Below are positions 14,561 to 23,540 of a stretch of 42,853 bases of DNA, piece by piece. The first letter of the stretch is position 1. Each line of letters starts with the position of its first letter. The notes below the pieces were generated by a model. The model saw nothing but the letters and a program-made list of their open reading frames with translations, did no database searches and was not told the DNA's origin. The stretch is from an uncultured Chlorobiaceae bacterium (lineage in GTDB: Bacteria; Bacteroidota; Chlorobiia; Chlorobiales; Chlorobiaceae): positions 1 to 42,853 of the forward strand of contig CAISRC010000022.1 of assembly GCA_903887845.1 (NCBI GenBank), in the 5' to 3' direction. Position numbers and translations under genes: made by a program.

Positions 14561-15916
14561 TTAAAAGTATCGTATTGGTCTGAAGCTTCGGGCTTCACTC
14601 TTCAACTCCGAATCATAATAAGCCTCCCCTGCATCGTACGGGAAGTAAAAGAGATAGGCGATGTACTCGTAGCCATAATCAGTACCCTCCGCAGAAGTCC
14701 AGTAAGCAGGGTGCGTAAACCCGCCAATCGCCTCCGAGTTCTGCTCGATCTTTAACCAGTCGTTGGGAGTCGGTAAACAGAAGTCACTAAACCCGTCAGG
14801 CGAAACATAATCGTGGCAATACTTCGCCGCACTGCCCGTGTGCCCCGCTTGCGCAATAATGGCATCGGTATTGGCGTTGCCCTGCCCAAGAGCAAGCGCC
14901 GCCGCACCACAGAAAGCATCAGTAACATTGCTCCATACCATGGGCGGCAGGTCAGCAGGCGCAAGAACAATACCATGAAACTCACCAGCCACAAACCCCG
15001 CATCGCCTTCCTGGTAGAGGTAAGCAAGAATGCCGCCATGGTAATCATCGCCAGGGAGCGGGTTCGCCACATTACAATAAACCGTCCAGTTATATGATTG
15101 CCTCAAATCGTCCGCAAAGTGCACATTCTCAGCACTCAGGCCACTGTTATTGCCAGCGATATTGAGAACCCCGTTTTCGATATTGGCAAGAAAACAGAGG
15201 TTAAGAAACGAGATGACTCCCTCTTCAGACAAGGAGAGATTGGAGACGTTGAGATGAATACCATCACTCCAGGTGGTTATCGTAGGGATATCATAATCAT
15301 TGAACTGAACACCACTCCCTGAAAGATCAATGCTCAGCAAGCTGGCAAACCGGCTGATGTTCAGCAACTCACCACGCAAACCAGTCGCCCCCGAAAGATC
15401 AATCTCCGTCAGCGTTGCAGGCAGCCTGTCAAAGTCACCCGACACCGCAGAACCAGGAATCAAAAGGCGCGTCAACGGGCAACCAGCGACAGCAAGCTCA
15501 CCCGTAAAATTGCCTCCAACCAGCTCAAGTTCACTCAGGCTTTCCAGATTCCCGAACCCTTTGACCGAACCACAAAGCGAAGGATAACCCGCATTCGAGA
15601 ATCTCGTAATCCGGTGAACATCACCCTTGATCACCAGATCAAAACGGCCAGGGTCAGCGTACACCGTCGTATACACCAGCGACTCAAACGTCACCTGATA
15701 CGTTGAGCCAGCCCCCCAGTTGATAATGATGGCGCCACTTCCCACAATGTTCAACGTGCGACTGCCGGGAAGTTCAATATCCCAATACAGCCCCACCAGT
15801 TGCCGCAAATACACACGAGTATTCCAGGCACGCGCAGGCGTAAGCTGCCCCTTGGTGTTCCACCCGCGCGATTTTTTTGAGGCGAGCGCTTCATTAAATC
15901 CCTTGCTGTTACTCAT
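14561..15916 (-). CDS. LRR / lectin-like phage fibre or receptor-binding protein
   Basis: Protein of 451 aa with three visible parts. Residues about 40-130 are beta-rich (GSGAIIINWGAGSTYQVTFE). Residues about 120-270 are leucine-rich repeats (LESLSELELVGGNFTGEL, LPATLTEIDLSGATGLRGEL, LSIDLSGSGVQF). The C-terminal ~150 residues resemble the FISUMP/DUF1566 C-type-lectin-like group (CLPTPNDWLKIEQNSEAIGG, AYWTSAEGTDYGYEYIAYLF, SFRPIRYF). The position between connector-like and lysis genes, and a lectin-type end, suggest a fibre that binds a surface receptor. The start overlaps the preceding gene by 4 bases. The Tyr/Asp/Gly-rich end is hypervariable in this fold. Confidence 0.6.
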   Translation of the reverse strand: MSNSKGFNEALASKKSRGWNTKGQLTPARAWNTRVYLRQLVGLYWDIELPGSRTLNIVGSGAIIINWGAGSTYQVTFESLVYTTVYADPGRFDLVIKGDVHRITRFSNAGYPSLCGSVKGFGNLESLSELELVGGNFTGELAVAGCPLTRLLIPGSAVSGDFDRLPATLTEIDLSGATGLRGELLNISRFASLLSIDLSGSGVQFNDYDIPTITTWSDGIHLNVSNLSLSEEGVISFLNLCFLANIENGVLNIAGNNSGLSAENVHFADDLRQSYNWTVYCNVANPLPGDDYHGGILAYLYQEGDAGFVAGEFHGIVLAPADLPPMVWSNVTDAFCGAAALALGQGNANTDAIIAQAGHTGSAAKYCHDYVSPDGFSDFCLPTPNDWLKIEQNSEAIGGFTHPAYWTSAEGTDYGYEYIAYLFYFPYDAGEAYYDSELKSEARSFRPIRYF

Positions 15917-16338
15917 CGCCTCAGGCGGTTACCTTCCGCCGGTGATTTGGCGTAGAGAGAAACGTATTCTGACCCATTAAAATACTGCACACCAGCCGCA
16001 AAAACACTCTGCAACTCCTTGAAATACTGTCGCTCATAAAAAGCAATCATTGCCACAAACCCCTCACCGCCAACAGAAGCCGCCAGCGACGGTAACACAT
16101 AAGCCGCCAGTACCTTGAACACCGAAGCCTTCATCCATTGGGCAGGGTTCAGCTTCGTAGCGTCAAACGCCACCGATTGAATACCTTCGCTCAAAGACTG
16201 TGCAGGTAACCAGAGGTTCTGAAGATCACGATTGATATCTGCTTCAGCATCAGCGTGATAAGCGGCAAAAGAAGTAATACCATGCTCAAAAACGTATGGC
16301 TGATACTTCAGGAGGTCGGTGTCAGTAGAGTAAGGCAT
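15913..16338 (-). CDS. Phage head-completion/connector-like protein
   Basis: Protein of 141 aa from the ATG at 16338 (MPYSTDTDLLKYQPYVFEHG), 13 bases after the stop of the preceding gene. Longer in-frame openings would overlap that gene. The sequence has a helical core (SFAAYHADAEADINRDLQNL) and aromatic C-terminal part (AMIAFYERQYFKELQSVFAA). A short helical protein opening with residues on 'DLLKYQP' and placed between capsid and fibre genes resembles head-tail connector proteins, but this is inference. Its last codons overlap the fibre gene start. Confidence 0.55.
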   Translation of the reverse strand: MPYSTDTDLLKYQPYVFEHGITSFAAYHADAEADINRDLQNLWLPAQSLSEGIQSVAFDATKLNPAQWMKASVFKVLAAYVLPSLAASVGGEGFVAMIAFYERQYFKELQSVFAAGVQYFNGSEYVSLYAKSPAEGNRLRR

Positions 16339-16351
16339 AACGCAACAACGA

Positions 16352-16699
16352 TTAACGAAAAGACATGGTAACGTGCGATTCAGCACCCGTAATAATTGAA
16401 ACAGCCGTGGCTCCCTTGGGTATCTTTTCTATGTTGGTAGACCCAAGAGTGCAGAAGTCAAGAAAGGGACCGCCATCATAATATTGAGGGTCGGCAAGAT
16501 CGGTCGCGCTCTTGAATTTATAAGCAAAGTATGAACCAATAATGCAACGAAGAATAACGTAAGTCGCGTCAGCAGGGACAGGGTAATCTTCCACCGTATC
16601 AGCAGGAAGAGGCAGGGAGTTTCTACCATTACCAAGAGAGCGCATCAGCGCAGGAACAGTACAAACCACGTCACTCCAGGAACCAGTAGTCGTCGCCAT
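16352..16699 (-). CDS. Phage structural protein of unknown role
   Basis: Protein of 115 aa, probably beta-rich (TYVILRCIIGSYFAYKFKSA, GATAVSIITGAESHVTMSFR), with no recognised domain. It lies 54 bases after the major capsid gene on the same strand and just before the connector-like gene. That place is typical of capsid decoration or head-tail joining proteins. A function is not assigned. Confidence 0.5.
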   Translation of the reverse strand: MATTTGSWSDVVCTVPALMRSLGNGRNSLPLPADTVEDYPVPADATYVILRCIIGSYFAYKFKSATDLADPQYYDGGPFLDFCTLGSTNIEKIPKGATAVSIITGAESHVTMSFR

Positions 16700-16752
16700 A
16701 AATTACCTCTTGAGATACTGAATAGTAATAAAACTCCCTTCCGCCTGCTCAA

Positions 16753-17700
16753 TTACCCAAGCCTCACACCAGGAAGCACCGCAATCGATCGATTATTCAA
16801 CACCTGTGAATCGGCCTGCAACTCTACCGTAAGCTCATAAAAGTTGCCGTTCATCACCATGTCATACACCTTCATCCCGTTTCTCGTGGTCATCAGAGAA
16901 AAGTATGCCTGCTCATCAGACCGGAAAGCATAGACACTGGTACAATCCGTGCTGGTTCCCTTCGTTTCCGTTTGTGCCAGTACTTCAGTACCATCGTAAT
17001 TGTAGCCGGCATGAATAACCGGCACCCCGGCAAAAGTCATCATCCTGCGGCCAAACTGATCGGTTGTGGTCGTGCACTGCGCAGCCGCAACAGTCGTCAA
17101 GCGGCCCCACACACTACTGTTCATCACCAAAAGCTGAGCGCCATTGACAACACTCCCAACCAACACCTGCAACGCCTCAACAAACTTCTGCTGGCTGGAT
17201 ACCGCAGTATCACTCACTCCCGTCAACACCTGAAGGCCATTGGTGCCTGTGGCCGTAAGTGTCTGGCTGGTGCCAAGCGAAGCAACAATCTTTTTGAGAC
17301 CATTAAACTGGGCAGGAGTCTGCGTAGCATCACCATTGACAATGTAATTGCTGAGATTGCGGCCAAGTGTTTGCCCAAAGCTGGCAAGTTGACGTTTCAT
17401 TTCGCTTGGCACATCTCCACCACGCTCCTCATAAGCACGGTCAAGTCGCATCGTCTTGCCAAGAATTTTCAGCGCATAAGTTGCATAACTCGGAGCTGCA
17501 TCAGTCTTCGATGCAAAATCAGCCGCGATAGTACGAAAAAGAGCATTAGCGTTGACATCAGCGTCCGATCGAATCAGCGCCGAACCGCCTGGCTGATAAA
17601 AGAAGTGAACATAGTCCAGAATCGGCGCAGTTTTGCGCACATTGTCAAGAACAAGCTTCGACAGTTCGTCACCTGCCGACACGTCATAAATGAGTCCCAT
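16753..17700 (-). CDS. Major capsid protein (HK97 fold, probable)
   Basis: Protein of 315 aa that would build the icosahedral shell. It has the layout of HK97-type capsid proteins without a long delta domain: helical N-terminus (ELSKLVLDNVRKTAPILDYV), a segment with DFASKTDAAPSYATYALKIL, the spine-helix region RQLASFGQTLGRNLSNYIVN, then a beta-rich A-domain (GAQLLVMNSSVWGRLTTV, GVPVIHAGYNYDGTEV) and the C-terminal QAYFSLMTTRNGMKVYDMVM segment. It follows the scaffold gene with a 27-base gap. No protease gene is seen. Identification rests on order and pattern. Confidence 0.7.
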   Translation of the reverse strand: MGLIYDVSAGDELSKLVLDNVRKTAPILDYVHFFYQPGGSALIRSDADVNANALFRTIAADFASKTDAAPSYATYALKILGKTMRLDRAYEERGGDVPSEMKRQLASFGQTLGRNLSNYIVNGDATQTPAQFNGLKKIVASLGTSQTLTATGTNGLQVLTGVSDTAVSSQQKFVEALQVLVGSVVNGAQLLVMNSSVWGRLTTVAAAQCTTTTDQFGRRMMTFAGVPVIHAGYNYDGTEVLAQTETKGTSTDCTSVYAFRSDEQAYFSLMTTRNGMKVYDMVMNGNFYELTVELQADSQVLNNRSIAVLPGVRLG

Positions 17701-17727
17701 GGTCGTTATTGTTGAGGTTCGATGAGT

Positions 17728-18372
17728 TTATTTTCTTCCCGTCTTGAGAGCATCATATTGTCCCTGAAGCTTGGTCATCACCGGATCGCCGGTACTGGCG
17801 GCAGCACCAGAAGAGCTGGTATCGGCAGAACCCTGGCTTCCTGCACCTCCCGGAGTCGCTGGAAGAAAATGAGGGTTGGTTTCAAGAAAGGCAGAGACAT
17901 GTTCATCAATCGTGACCGGTTTGCCGTTCTTGACTACCGGATTGCCTGAAGAGTCCACCACCATAACGCCGCTCTTCGGGTCAAACCTGATTGAGCCACG
18001 GAGAAGCTCCGCAACCTGATCGGGACGATGTGCCTTATGTGCAGCGGCAAGCAGCTTGGCATCTACTTCACTCCGCTCCAGTTGTGAAGTGAGTTCCTTG
18101 AGCTGGTCTGCCGCCTCTTTTTGAGCCTTTTCAAGAACCGCATCTTTTTCCTTCACCGTATTGTTGAGAAGCTGATCGAATTGTCCCTTCGCCAGCAAGG
18201 CATCATCGGCATGCTTTGTCTCAGCAGCCTTCAAGCGTTGATACTCTTCCACATCAACACCAGCAAACTGACTCTTGGCCGCAGAAGTCGCAGCATCAAC
18301 ACGCGCCTGTATTGCCGCATCAAGCTCCGCCTGCGTGTAACTCTTTGGTTGTGGCTGACTCTCTTTTTCCAT
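17728..18372 (-). CDS. Phage scaffold (GP20-like)
   Basis: Protein of 214 aa. Residues about 15-125 are a charged, Ala/Glu/Lys-rich coiled coil (SYTQAELDAAIQARVDAATS, KEKDAVLEKAQKEAADQLKE) and the C-terminal 50 residues are low-complexity Gly/Ser/Ala. This is the build of minor structural GP20-type scaffolds that shape the procapsid before packaging. The ATG at 18372 is preferred over the one at 18378 because GGAGAG stands 6 bases before it. It is the first gene of the minus-strand block, so the block promoter probably lies in the AT-rich 18373-18470. Confidence 0.7.
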   Translation of the reverse strand: MEKESQPQPKSYTQAELDAAIQARVDAATSAAKSQFAGVDVEEYQRLKAAETKHADDALLAKGQFDQLLNNTVKEKDAVLEKAQKEAADQLKELTSQLERSEVDAKLLAAAHKAHRPDQVAELLRGSIRFDPKSGVMVVDSSGNPVVKNGKPVTIDEHVSAFLETNPHFLPATPGGAGSQGSADTSSSGAAASTGDPVMTKLQGQYDALKTGRK

Positions 18373-18486
18373 AATCATCTCTCCATAATTAAAGTTGTGG
18401 GAGTAATATAAATGAAAAAAGATGTAAAAAAGAAAATAATTCTTTCGTATTTATCGCAAATATGAGAAAAAAAAAGGTGAATGCTC

Positions 18487-18789
18487 ATGAAAAAGAAATT
18501 TCCTGATTTCAAAACTGACGACGAAGCCGAAGCTTTCGTAGAGGCTGCCGACTTGAGCGAGTACGATTTTTCAGGCATGGTGCCAATGCGTTTTGAGTTG
18601 AAACGCAAGGATACGTCAATCAGTCTCCGGCTGCCTGAAAAGTTGTTAGAGGCAGTGCGCATTAATGCAAAACGCGTTGGAATTCCATATCAACGTTTCA
18701 TGCGGTTGGCAATTGAACGAGCAGTGAAGCCAAGTAAACACCCGCAACACACGGACGGCAGCACCACAACAAGGGATCAACAGCTTTAG
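18487..18789 (+). CDS. CopG-type antitoxin without a partner toxin
   Basis: Protein of 100 aa resembling the CopG_antitoxin/BrnA group: KKKFPDFKTDDEAEAFVEAA, the SEYDFSGMVPMRFELKRKD segment, then the ribbon-helix-helix SISLRLPEKLLEAVRINA. Such antitoxins bind and repress their own promoter and neutralise a small BrnT-like RNase. The toxin gene normally stands directly upstream on the same strand. Here the ~100 bases upstream hold no such gene, so this is an orphan. The ATG at 18487 is spaced 8 bases from AAGGTG; an ATG at 18481 is too close. Confidence 0.75.
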   Translation: MKKKFPDFKTDDEAEAFVEAADLSEYDFSGMVPMRFELKRKDTSISLRLPEKLLEAVRINAKRVGIPYQRFMRLAIERAVKPSKHPQHTDGSTTTRDQQL

Positions 18790-19104
18790 AGGCCTAATCT
18801 CCCCCGCACCCTGCAAGCTTCAGCCAGCAAAAAGCCCGCCTTCGCTCCTGCAATGCCAAGCCCCGCCGCTCGGTACCGTACGCACGCAGCTCCGCCGCCT
18901 CCGGAGTACCGGAAGCCGCTCCGCGCTCCGGCATGGACGGTTCATTGTAAGAGCAAAACAACCAGGTGAGCGTGATTATTGAAGAAAATAAACCGCACAA
19001 GCGCTTTAAATTATAGCCCTTGTTTATATTGATACTCCTTTATCCCTGTCAGTGATTTTATTTGTTCATCAAATAGTGCCGTACGTCATCCATGTCCTGA
19101 AACC
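18790..19104. repeat. GC-rich repeat fragment with an NGTA-loop hairpin
   Basis: Bases 18890-18926 recur in similar form at 41631-41667. The hairpin at 18897-18916 has stem GC-c-TCCGG, loop AGTA and stem CCGGA-a-GC, with the same C-A mismatch as other members. Bases 18960-19100 are AT-rich and probably contain the promoter of the helicase operon. No gene is seen. Confidence 0.55.
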
Positions 19105-22008
19105 ATGAGCATATCCCTCACCAGCTATCACGCGCAATACTTTGCCTACGAGCTCACACGAAGCCGCGCCGCTGACGATCAGGGTAAATTCACCGCATCA
19201 CTGCAAGACGCCACTGTTGACCTGAATCCACACCAGGTTGAAGCCGCACTTTTCGCCTTCAAGTCGCCGCTCTCCAAAGGAGCACTGCTTGCTGATGAAG
19301 TTGGGCTTGGTAAAACCATTGAAGCCGGTATCATTCTCTCGCAGAAATGGGCAGAGCGCAAACGAAAGCTCCTCATCATCGCACCGGCAAACCTCCGGAA
19401 GCAGTGGAATCAGGAACTTGCCGACAAGTTTTTTCTGCCATCAACCATCATTGAAGCAAAATCCTTCAATCAGATAATCAAAAGTGGCAACCTCAACCCC
19501 TTCGAGCAAAGCGAAATTCTCATCTGCTCCTACCAGTTCGCACGCTCTAAAGAATCGTACCTTCGGCACGTGCAATGGGATCTTGTCATTATTGATGAAG
19601 CCCACCGCTTGCGGAACGTCTATCGGCCCGACAACAAAATCGGCAAATCCATCAAGTCTGCCCTTGCCCATACACAAAAAGTCCTGCTCACCGCAACCCC
19701 GTTGCAGAACTCACTGCTCGAACTCTACGGGCTGGTCAGCATCATTGACGACTACACCTTTGGTGATCTCAAAAGCTTCAAGTCAAACTATGCCCGAATC
19801 GGTGACGGCGGCCAATTTGCCGACCTCAAAGAGCGCCTCAAACCAGTCTGCAAACGCACCCTTCGCCGTCAGGTGCTCGAATACATCAACTTCACCAACC
19901 GGCTGGCAATTGTCGAAGAGTTTTACCCCTACGAAGAGGAGCAGAAACTCTATGACGACGTTTCAGACTACCTGAGAAGCGAAAAACTCTATGCACTCCC
20001 GGCAAGCCAGCGGCACCTCATGACCATGATTTTGAGGAAACTCCTCTCCTCATCCACCTTTGCCATACAGGGAACGCTCCAGAAACTTGCCAACAAACTT
20101 GAATCGCTGCTTGAAGGTCAAGCACCCGTTCAGTTCGACGACATTGCCGAGGAGTATGAAAGTTTCGATGAACTTGCTGAGGAGTGGAATGAGAGTGAAG
20201 AACCACAGCGGAAAGAGCCTGAACCAATTCCAGCAGAAGAGCGGGCTCTTGCTCTCGAAGAAAAAGAGAAACTGCAACGATTTGCTACACTTGCAAGCAC
20301 CATCCAGAAAAACTCCAAAGGCGTTAAACTGGTTACGGCGCTCACGAAAGGCTTTGAAAAATTGCAGGAACTCGGTGCCGCCAAAAAAGCCATCATCTTC
20401 ACCGAATCAACCCGAACCCAGCAATACCTCAAAGAGATCCTTGAAACCCGGGGTTATGGCGGTCAGATCGTCCTCTTCAATGGCAGCAACAATGACGAAC
20501 ACTCCCGAACTATCTATACCAGATGGATGCAGCACCATGCCGGTACCGACCGCATCAGCGGTTCACCCAGTGCCGACAAGCGCCAGGCCATAGTTGACTG
20601 GTTTCGTGACCATGCCACCATCATGATCGCTACCGAAGCCGCCGCCGAAGGCATCAACCTTCAGTTCTGCTCCCTTGTGGTCAACTACGACCTCCCCTGG
20701 AACCCCCAGCGGATAGAACAGCGCATTGGCCGCTGCCACCGCTACGGTCAAAAGTTTGATGTTGTGGTCATCAACTTTCTCAACAAAGCCAACGCTGCCG
20801 ATCAAAGGGTCTACCAACTGCTCGATCAAAAATTCAAGCTCTTCAGCGGAGTATTCGGCGCCAGTGATGAGGTGCTCGGAGCTATTGAAAGCGGAGTGGA
20901 CTTTGAAAAACGTATTGCCAGAATTTATAAAGAGTGCCGAACCGCACAGGAAATTCAGGAAGCATTCGACGCTCTCGAAGCAACCTTTGAAGAAGAGAAA
21001 CAGCAGAAGCTCGACAACACGAAACTGCAACTGCTTGAAAACTTCGACGACGAAGTTCACCAGAAACTCCGCGTCAACCTCCAGCAAGGTAGAGAGTATC
21101 TCAATATGTTCGAGCAACGCCTGTGGGGCATATCAGAATTGACGCTCAACGGCAACGCCGACTTCCATCCCGAAGCATTCTCCTTCACCCTGAAAGCAAA
21201 TCCCTTTCAGAACCCCGCCATTCACCTCGGGGTCTACCAGCTTCTGAAATCCGCAACCGAACGCAAAAAATCAGAAATCGACCTTGCCCCAACCGCCAAC
21301 ATCTACCGTATCGGCCACCCCCTTGCCCAGTCAGTACTAAACGCCTGCAAATCCCAATCACTCGGGGTAAAGCAGATTCTCTTCGACTATACCAACACGC
21401 CCATCAAAATATCGGTTCTTGAGCCACTGCTTGGCGAGTCCGGCTGGTTAACACTTTCGCTCTTGCGCATCAGCTCATTTGAAGAGGAAGAGTATCTGGT
21501 TCTCTCCGCCATTACTGATGCCGGAACACCGCTCGAAGGCGAACTCTGCCAGAAGCTCTTTAACCTCTCGGGGAAAGAAATGGAAGCGGTCATAATCGAA
21601 GAACCAGTAACGAGATCCCTCGAATCCATCAAAACCTTGCAGATAGAGGCCATTCTTGATGACTGCATGAAGCGCAACGCCCGCTTCTTCGACGACGAAT
21701 ACGAAAAACTCGACAACTGGGCTGAAGACATGAAGCTGAGCCTTGAGCGGGAGATTAAAGATCTCGATGCCGAAATCAGGCTCCGCAAGGCAGAAGCCCG
21801 AAAACTCTCCGATCTCGAAAGCAAGGTACAGGAGCGCCGCCACGTCAAGGAACTTGAAAAACAGCGCGACGAAAAACGGCGTCACCTGTTTGAAGCACAA
21901 GATCAGATTGAAGGTAAAAAAGATGGATTACTCGAAGCGGTCGAAGCAAGGATGAAGCAACAGAGAGAGGAAAAGACACTCTTTACCATACGATGGATGT
22001 TAAAATAA
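19105..22008 (+). CDS. SNF2/RapA-type helicase of a defence cluster
   Basis: Superfamily 2 DNA translocase, 967 aa. Motif I LLADEVGLGKTIEAGI lies near residue 65, motif Ia IIAPANLRKQW near 92, motif II IIDEAHR near 163, motif III LLTATPLQNS near 195. The second RecA domain shows KAIIFTESTRTQQYL near 430, ATEAAAEGINLQFC near 515 and motif VI QRIGRCHRYGQ near 540. The C-terminal ~130 residues are a long charged coiled coil. SNF2 proteins of this length accompany restriction-modification-like defence genes, where they probably remodel protein-DNA complexes or move on invading DNA. It is the first gene of a co-directional run through the Res gene. The exact system name is not certain. Confidence 0.85.
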   Translation: MSISLTSYHAQYFAYELTRSRAADDQGKFTASLQDATVDLNPHQVEAALFAFKSPLSKGALLADEVGLGKTIEAGIILSQKWAERKRKLLIIAPANLRKQWNQELADKFFLPSTIIEAKSFNQIIKSGNLNPFEQSEILICSYQFARSKESYLRHVQWDLVIIDEAHRLRNVYRPDNKIGKSIKSALAHTQKVLLTATPLQNSLLELYGLVSIIDDYTFGDLKSFKSNYARIGDGGQFADLKERLKPVCKRTLRRQVLEYINFTNRLAIVEEFYPYEEEQKLYDDVSDYLRSEKLYALPASQRHLMTMILRKLLSSSTFAIQGTLQKLANKLESLLEGQAPVQFDDIAEEYESFDELAEEWNESEEPQRKEPEPIPAEERALALEEKEKLQRFATLASTIQKNSKGVKLVTALTKGFEKLQELGAAKKAIIFTESTRTQQYLKEILETRGYGGQIVLFNGSNNDEHSRTIYTRWMQHHAGTDRISGSPSADKRQAIVDWFRDHATIMIATEAAAEGINLQFCSLVVNYDLPWNPQRIEQRIGRCHRYGQKFDVVVINFLNKANAADQRVYQLLDQKFKLFSGVFGASDEVLGAIESGVDFEKRIARIYKECRTAQEIQEAFDALEATFEEEKQQKLDNTKLQLLENFDDEVHQKLRVNLQQGREYLNMFEQRLWGISELTLNGNADFHPEAFSFTLKANPFQNPAIHLGVYQLLKSATERKKSEIDLAPTANIYRIGHPLAQSVLNACKSQSLGVKQILFDYTNTPIKISVLEPLLGESGWLTLSLLRISSFEEEEYLVLSAITDAGTPLEGELCQKLFNLSGKEMEAVIIEEPVTRSLESIKTLQIEAILDDCMKRNARFFDDEYEKLDNWAEDMKLSLEREIKDLDAEIRLRKAEARKLSDLESKVQERRHVKELEKQRDEKRRHLFEAQDQIEGKKDGLLEAVEARMKQQREEKTLFTIRWMLK

Positions 22009-22009
22009 T

Positions 22010-22028
22010 ATTAACCTTTGGGGTTAAT
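22010..22028. promoter_or_regulatory. Palindromic operator candidate upstream of higB
   Basis: ATTAACC 22010-22016 and GGTTAAT 22022-22028 form a perfect 7-bp inverted repeat with a 5-base centre, 38 bases before the higB start and 2 bases after the helicase stop. HigA-type antitoxins repress through such palindromes. It could also be a small stem, but no T-run follows. Confidence 0.45.
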
Positions 22029-22065
22029 AAGTTTTAATGCGCTGATAAATTTCGTTACCTTGTAG

Positions 22066-22401
22066 ATGAATATTCGATACCACACACGCAAGCTGGAAAA
22101 AAGCGTTGAAAGCTTTTCGGCTATTAAAAAGGATTACGGGCAAAGGGCAAACAAGGTCAAGCAGCGCCTTGAGGATCTTGTTTCTGCAGCAAATCTGGAG
22201 GGCATGCGCTCAATTCCTGCAGCCAACTGTCATGAACTCAAAGCTGATAGAGCGGGTGAAATAGCTGTTGATATTTCACCTAATCATCGCATAATCTTTA
22301 AGCCCGACCATAATCCGTTCCCGCTGAAAGAGGATGGAGGACTTGAATGGAAAGAAGTTACAAGTATTGTCATTACAGCAATTGGTGAAGATTATCATTA
22401 A
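22066..22401 (+). CDS. higB: HigB-like RelE-family toxin
   Basis: Small (111 aa) ribosome-dependent mRNA interferase candidate. It shows the RelE/HigB pattern: N-terminal basic helix (RKLEKSVESFSAIKKDYGQR), a second helix (KVKQRLEDLVSAANLEGM), then beta strands CHELKADRAGEIAVDIS and HRIIFKPD, and the C-terminal VTSIVITAIGEDYH. The strands and terminal tail match 'system killer' toxins. The cognate antitoxin gene starts 13 bases downstream, the usual toxin-first HigBA order. The pair is inserted within the restriction gene run, where it may stabilise the cluster or act as a second abortive layer. Confidence 0.85.
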   Translation: MNIRYHTRKLEKSVESFSAIKKDYGQRANKVKQRLEDLVSAANLEGMRSIPAANCHELKADRAGEIAVDISPNHRIIFKPDHNPFPLKEDGGLEWKEVTSIVITAIGEDYH

Positions 22402-22414
22402 AACGAATAAAACT

Positions 22415-23530
22415 ATGAATAATCACTATAAAACAAGAGCTGATATTGCGGTGGCTCGTGAAATAATTTCCAGTCCGGGTGATACACTTGCTGAGCATCT
22501 TGAATATACAGCAATGACCCAGACCGAGTTAGCAGAACGGATGGGCAGACCAAAAAAGACCATCAACGAAATCATTCAAGGCAAAGCGCAAATAACCCCC
22601 GAAACAGCACTGCAACTTGAGCGCGTTGTTGGAATCCCTGCTGATTTCTGGATAGAACGTGAACGACGCTATCGCTTACAGCTTGCTGAAATTAATGAAG
22701 CTGAAAAACGCATTACTTATGCAGAGTGGGCAAAGAAATTTCCCTGCAAAGAAATGAAAGCTAAGGGGTGGATTAACTTTGATGGCAATGTCACTAATGC
22801 CATCAATGCGCTGCTCTCCTTTTTTAACGTAGCAAGCCCTGACGTATACGAAAATTTTTATCACGGTCAGGTCTATGCAACCGCCTACCGCATGAGCGAA
22901 AAAAACAGCAAAGACCCATACTCTGTTGCAGCATGGCTTCGGCAAGGAGAGCGGCAGGCCGAATTGCTTCAGGTGCCTAATTTTGACAGGAAAGCTTTTG
23001 AGGCAACCTTGCAGGAGATAAAAAAGCTGGTGATCAGCGGCAACGATGATTTTTTCCCGGTGCTTCAGGAGCTGTGCTGCAAAACCGGTGTAAAGGTTGT
23101 CCATACTCCCTGCCTGCCAAAAGCGCCCCTGCATGGTTCAACCCGCTGGGTCAAAGGCAACCCCCTGATTCAACTCTCAAACCGCTTGAACCGCAACGAT
23201 ATTTTCTGGTTTACCTTTTTCCATGAAGCGGCCCATATCCTGAAACACAACAAAAAGGATGTTTTTGTAGAGGGAATGGAGTACTCCTGTGACGGCAAAG
23301 AAAAAGAGGCTGAAGCCAATGCCTTTGCAGAAGAGTGCCTGATGAGCCGCAAGGAGGAAAAAGAGATCATGCTGAGCGGTGGATTTGAAAAAGAAGATAT
23401 CCAGCGTTTCGCCACCAAAATCGGCACACACCCGGCGATTGTTGCTGGCAGGCTGGCAAACCGTGGGGTGATGAAACAGCATGAGGGCAATGTTTACGGC
23501 TTTTATAAAAAAGTTGAACTGAAGGGTTGA
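22415..23530 (+). CDS. higA: HigA-type antitoxin fused to an ImmA/IrrE metallopeptidase domain
   Basis: Protein of 371 aa from ATG 22415 (MNNHYKTRADIAV); longer starts would overlap higB. An XRE-type helix-turn-helix occupies about residues 30-85 (MTQTELAERMGRPKKTINEI, KAQITPETALQLERVVGIP). The C-terminal half has an ImmA/IrrE (M78) Zn-peptidase motif, FTFFHEAAHILKH (HExxH), with an ESLM-like EECLM segment downstream. Long HigA antitoxins of this kind neutralise HigB, repress the operon and may cleave a regulator under stress. The active-site His and Glu are present. Next gene begins 10 bases after its stop. Confidence 0.87.
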   Translation: MNNHYKTRADIAVAREIISSPGDTLAEHLEYTAMTQTELAERMGRPKKTINEIIQGKAQITPETALQLERVVGIPADFWIERERRYRLQLAEINEAEKRITYAEWAKKFPCKEMKAKGWINFDGNVTNAINALLSFFNVASPDVYENFYHGQVYATAYRMSEKNSKDPYSVAAWLRQGERQAELLQVPNFDRKAFEATLQEIKKLVISGNDDFFPVLQELCCKTGVKVVHTPCLPKAPLHGSTRWVKGNPLIQLSNRLNRNDIFWFTFFHEAAHILKHNKKDVFVEGMEYSCDGKEKEAEANAFAEECLMSRKEEKEIMLSGGFEKEDIQRFATKIGTHPAIVAGRLANRGVMKQHEGNVYGFYKKVELKG

Positions 23531-23540
23531 AACCGAAGTA

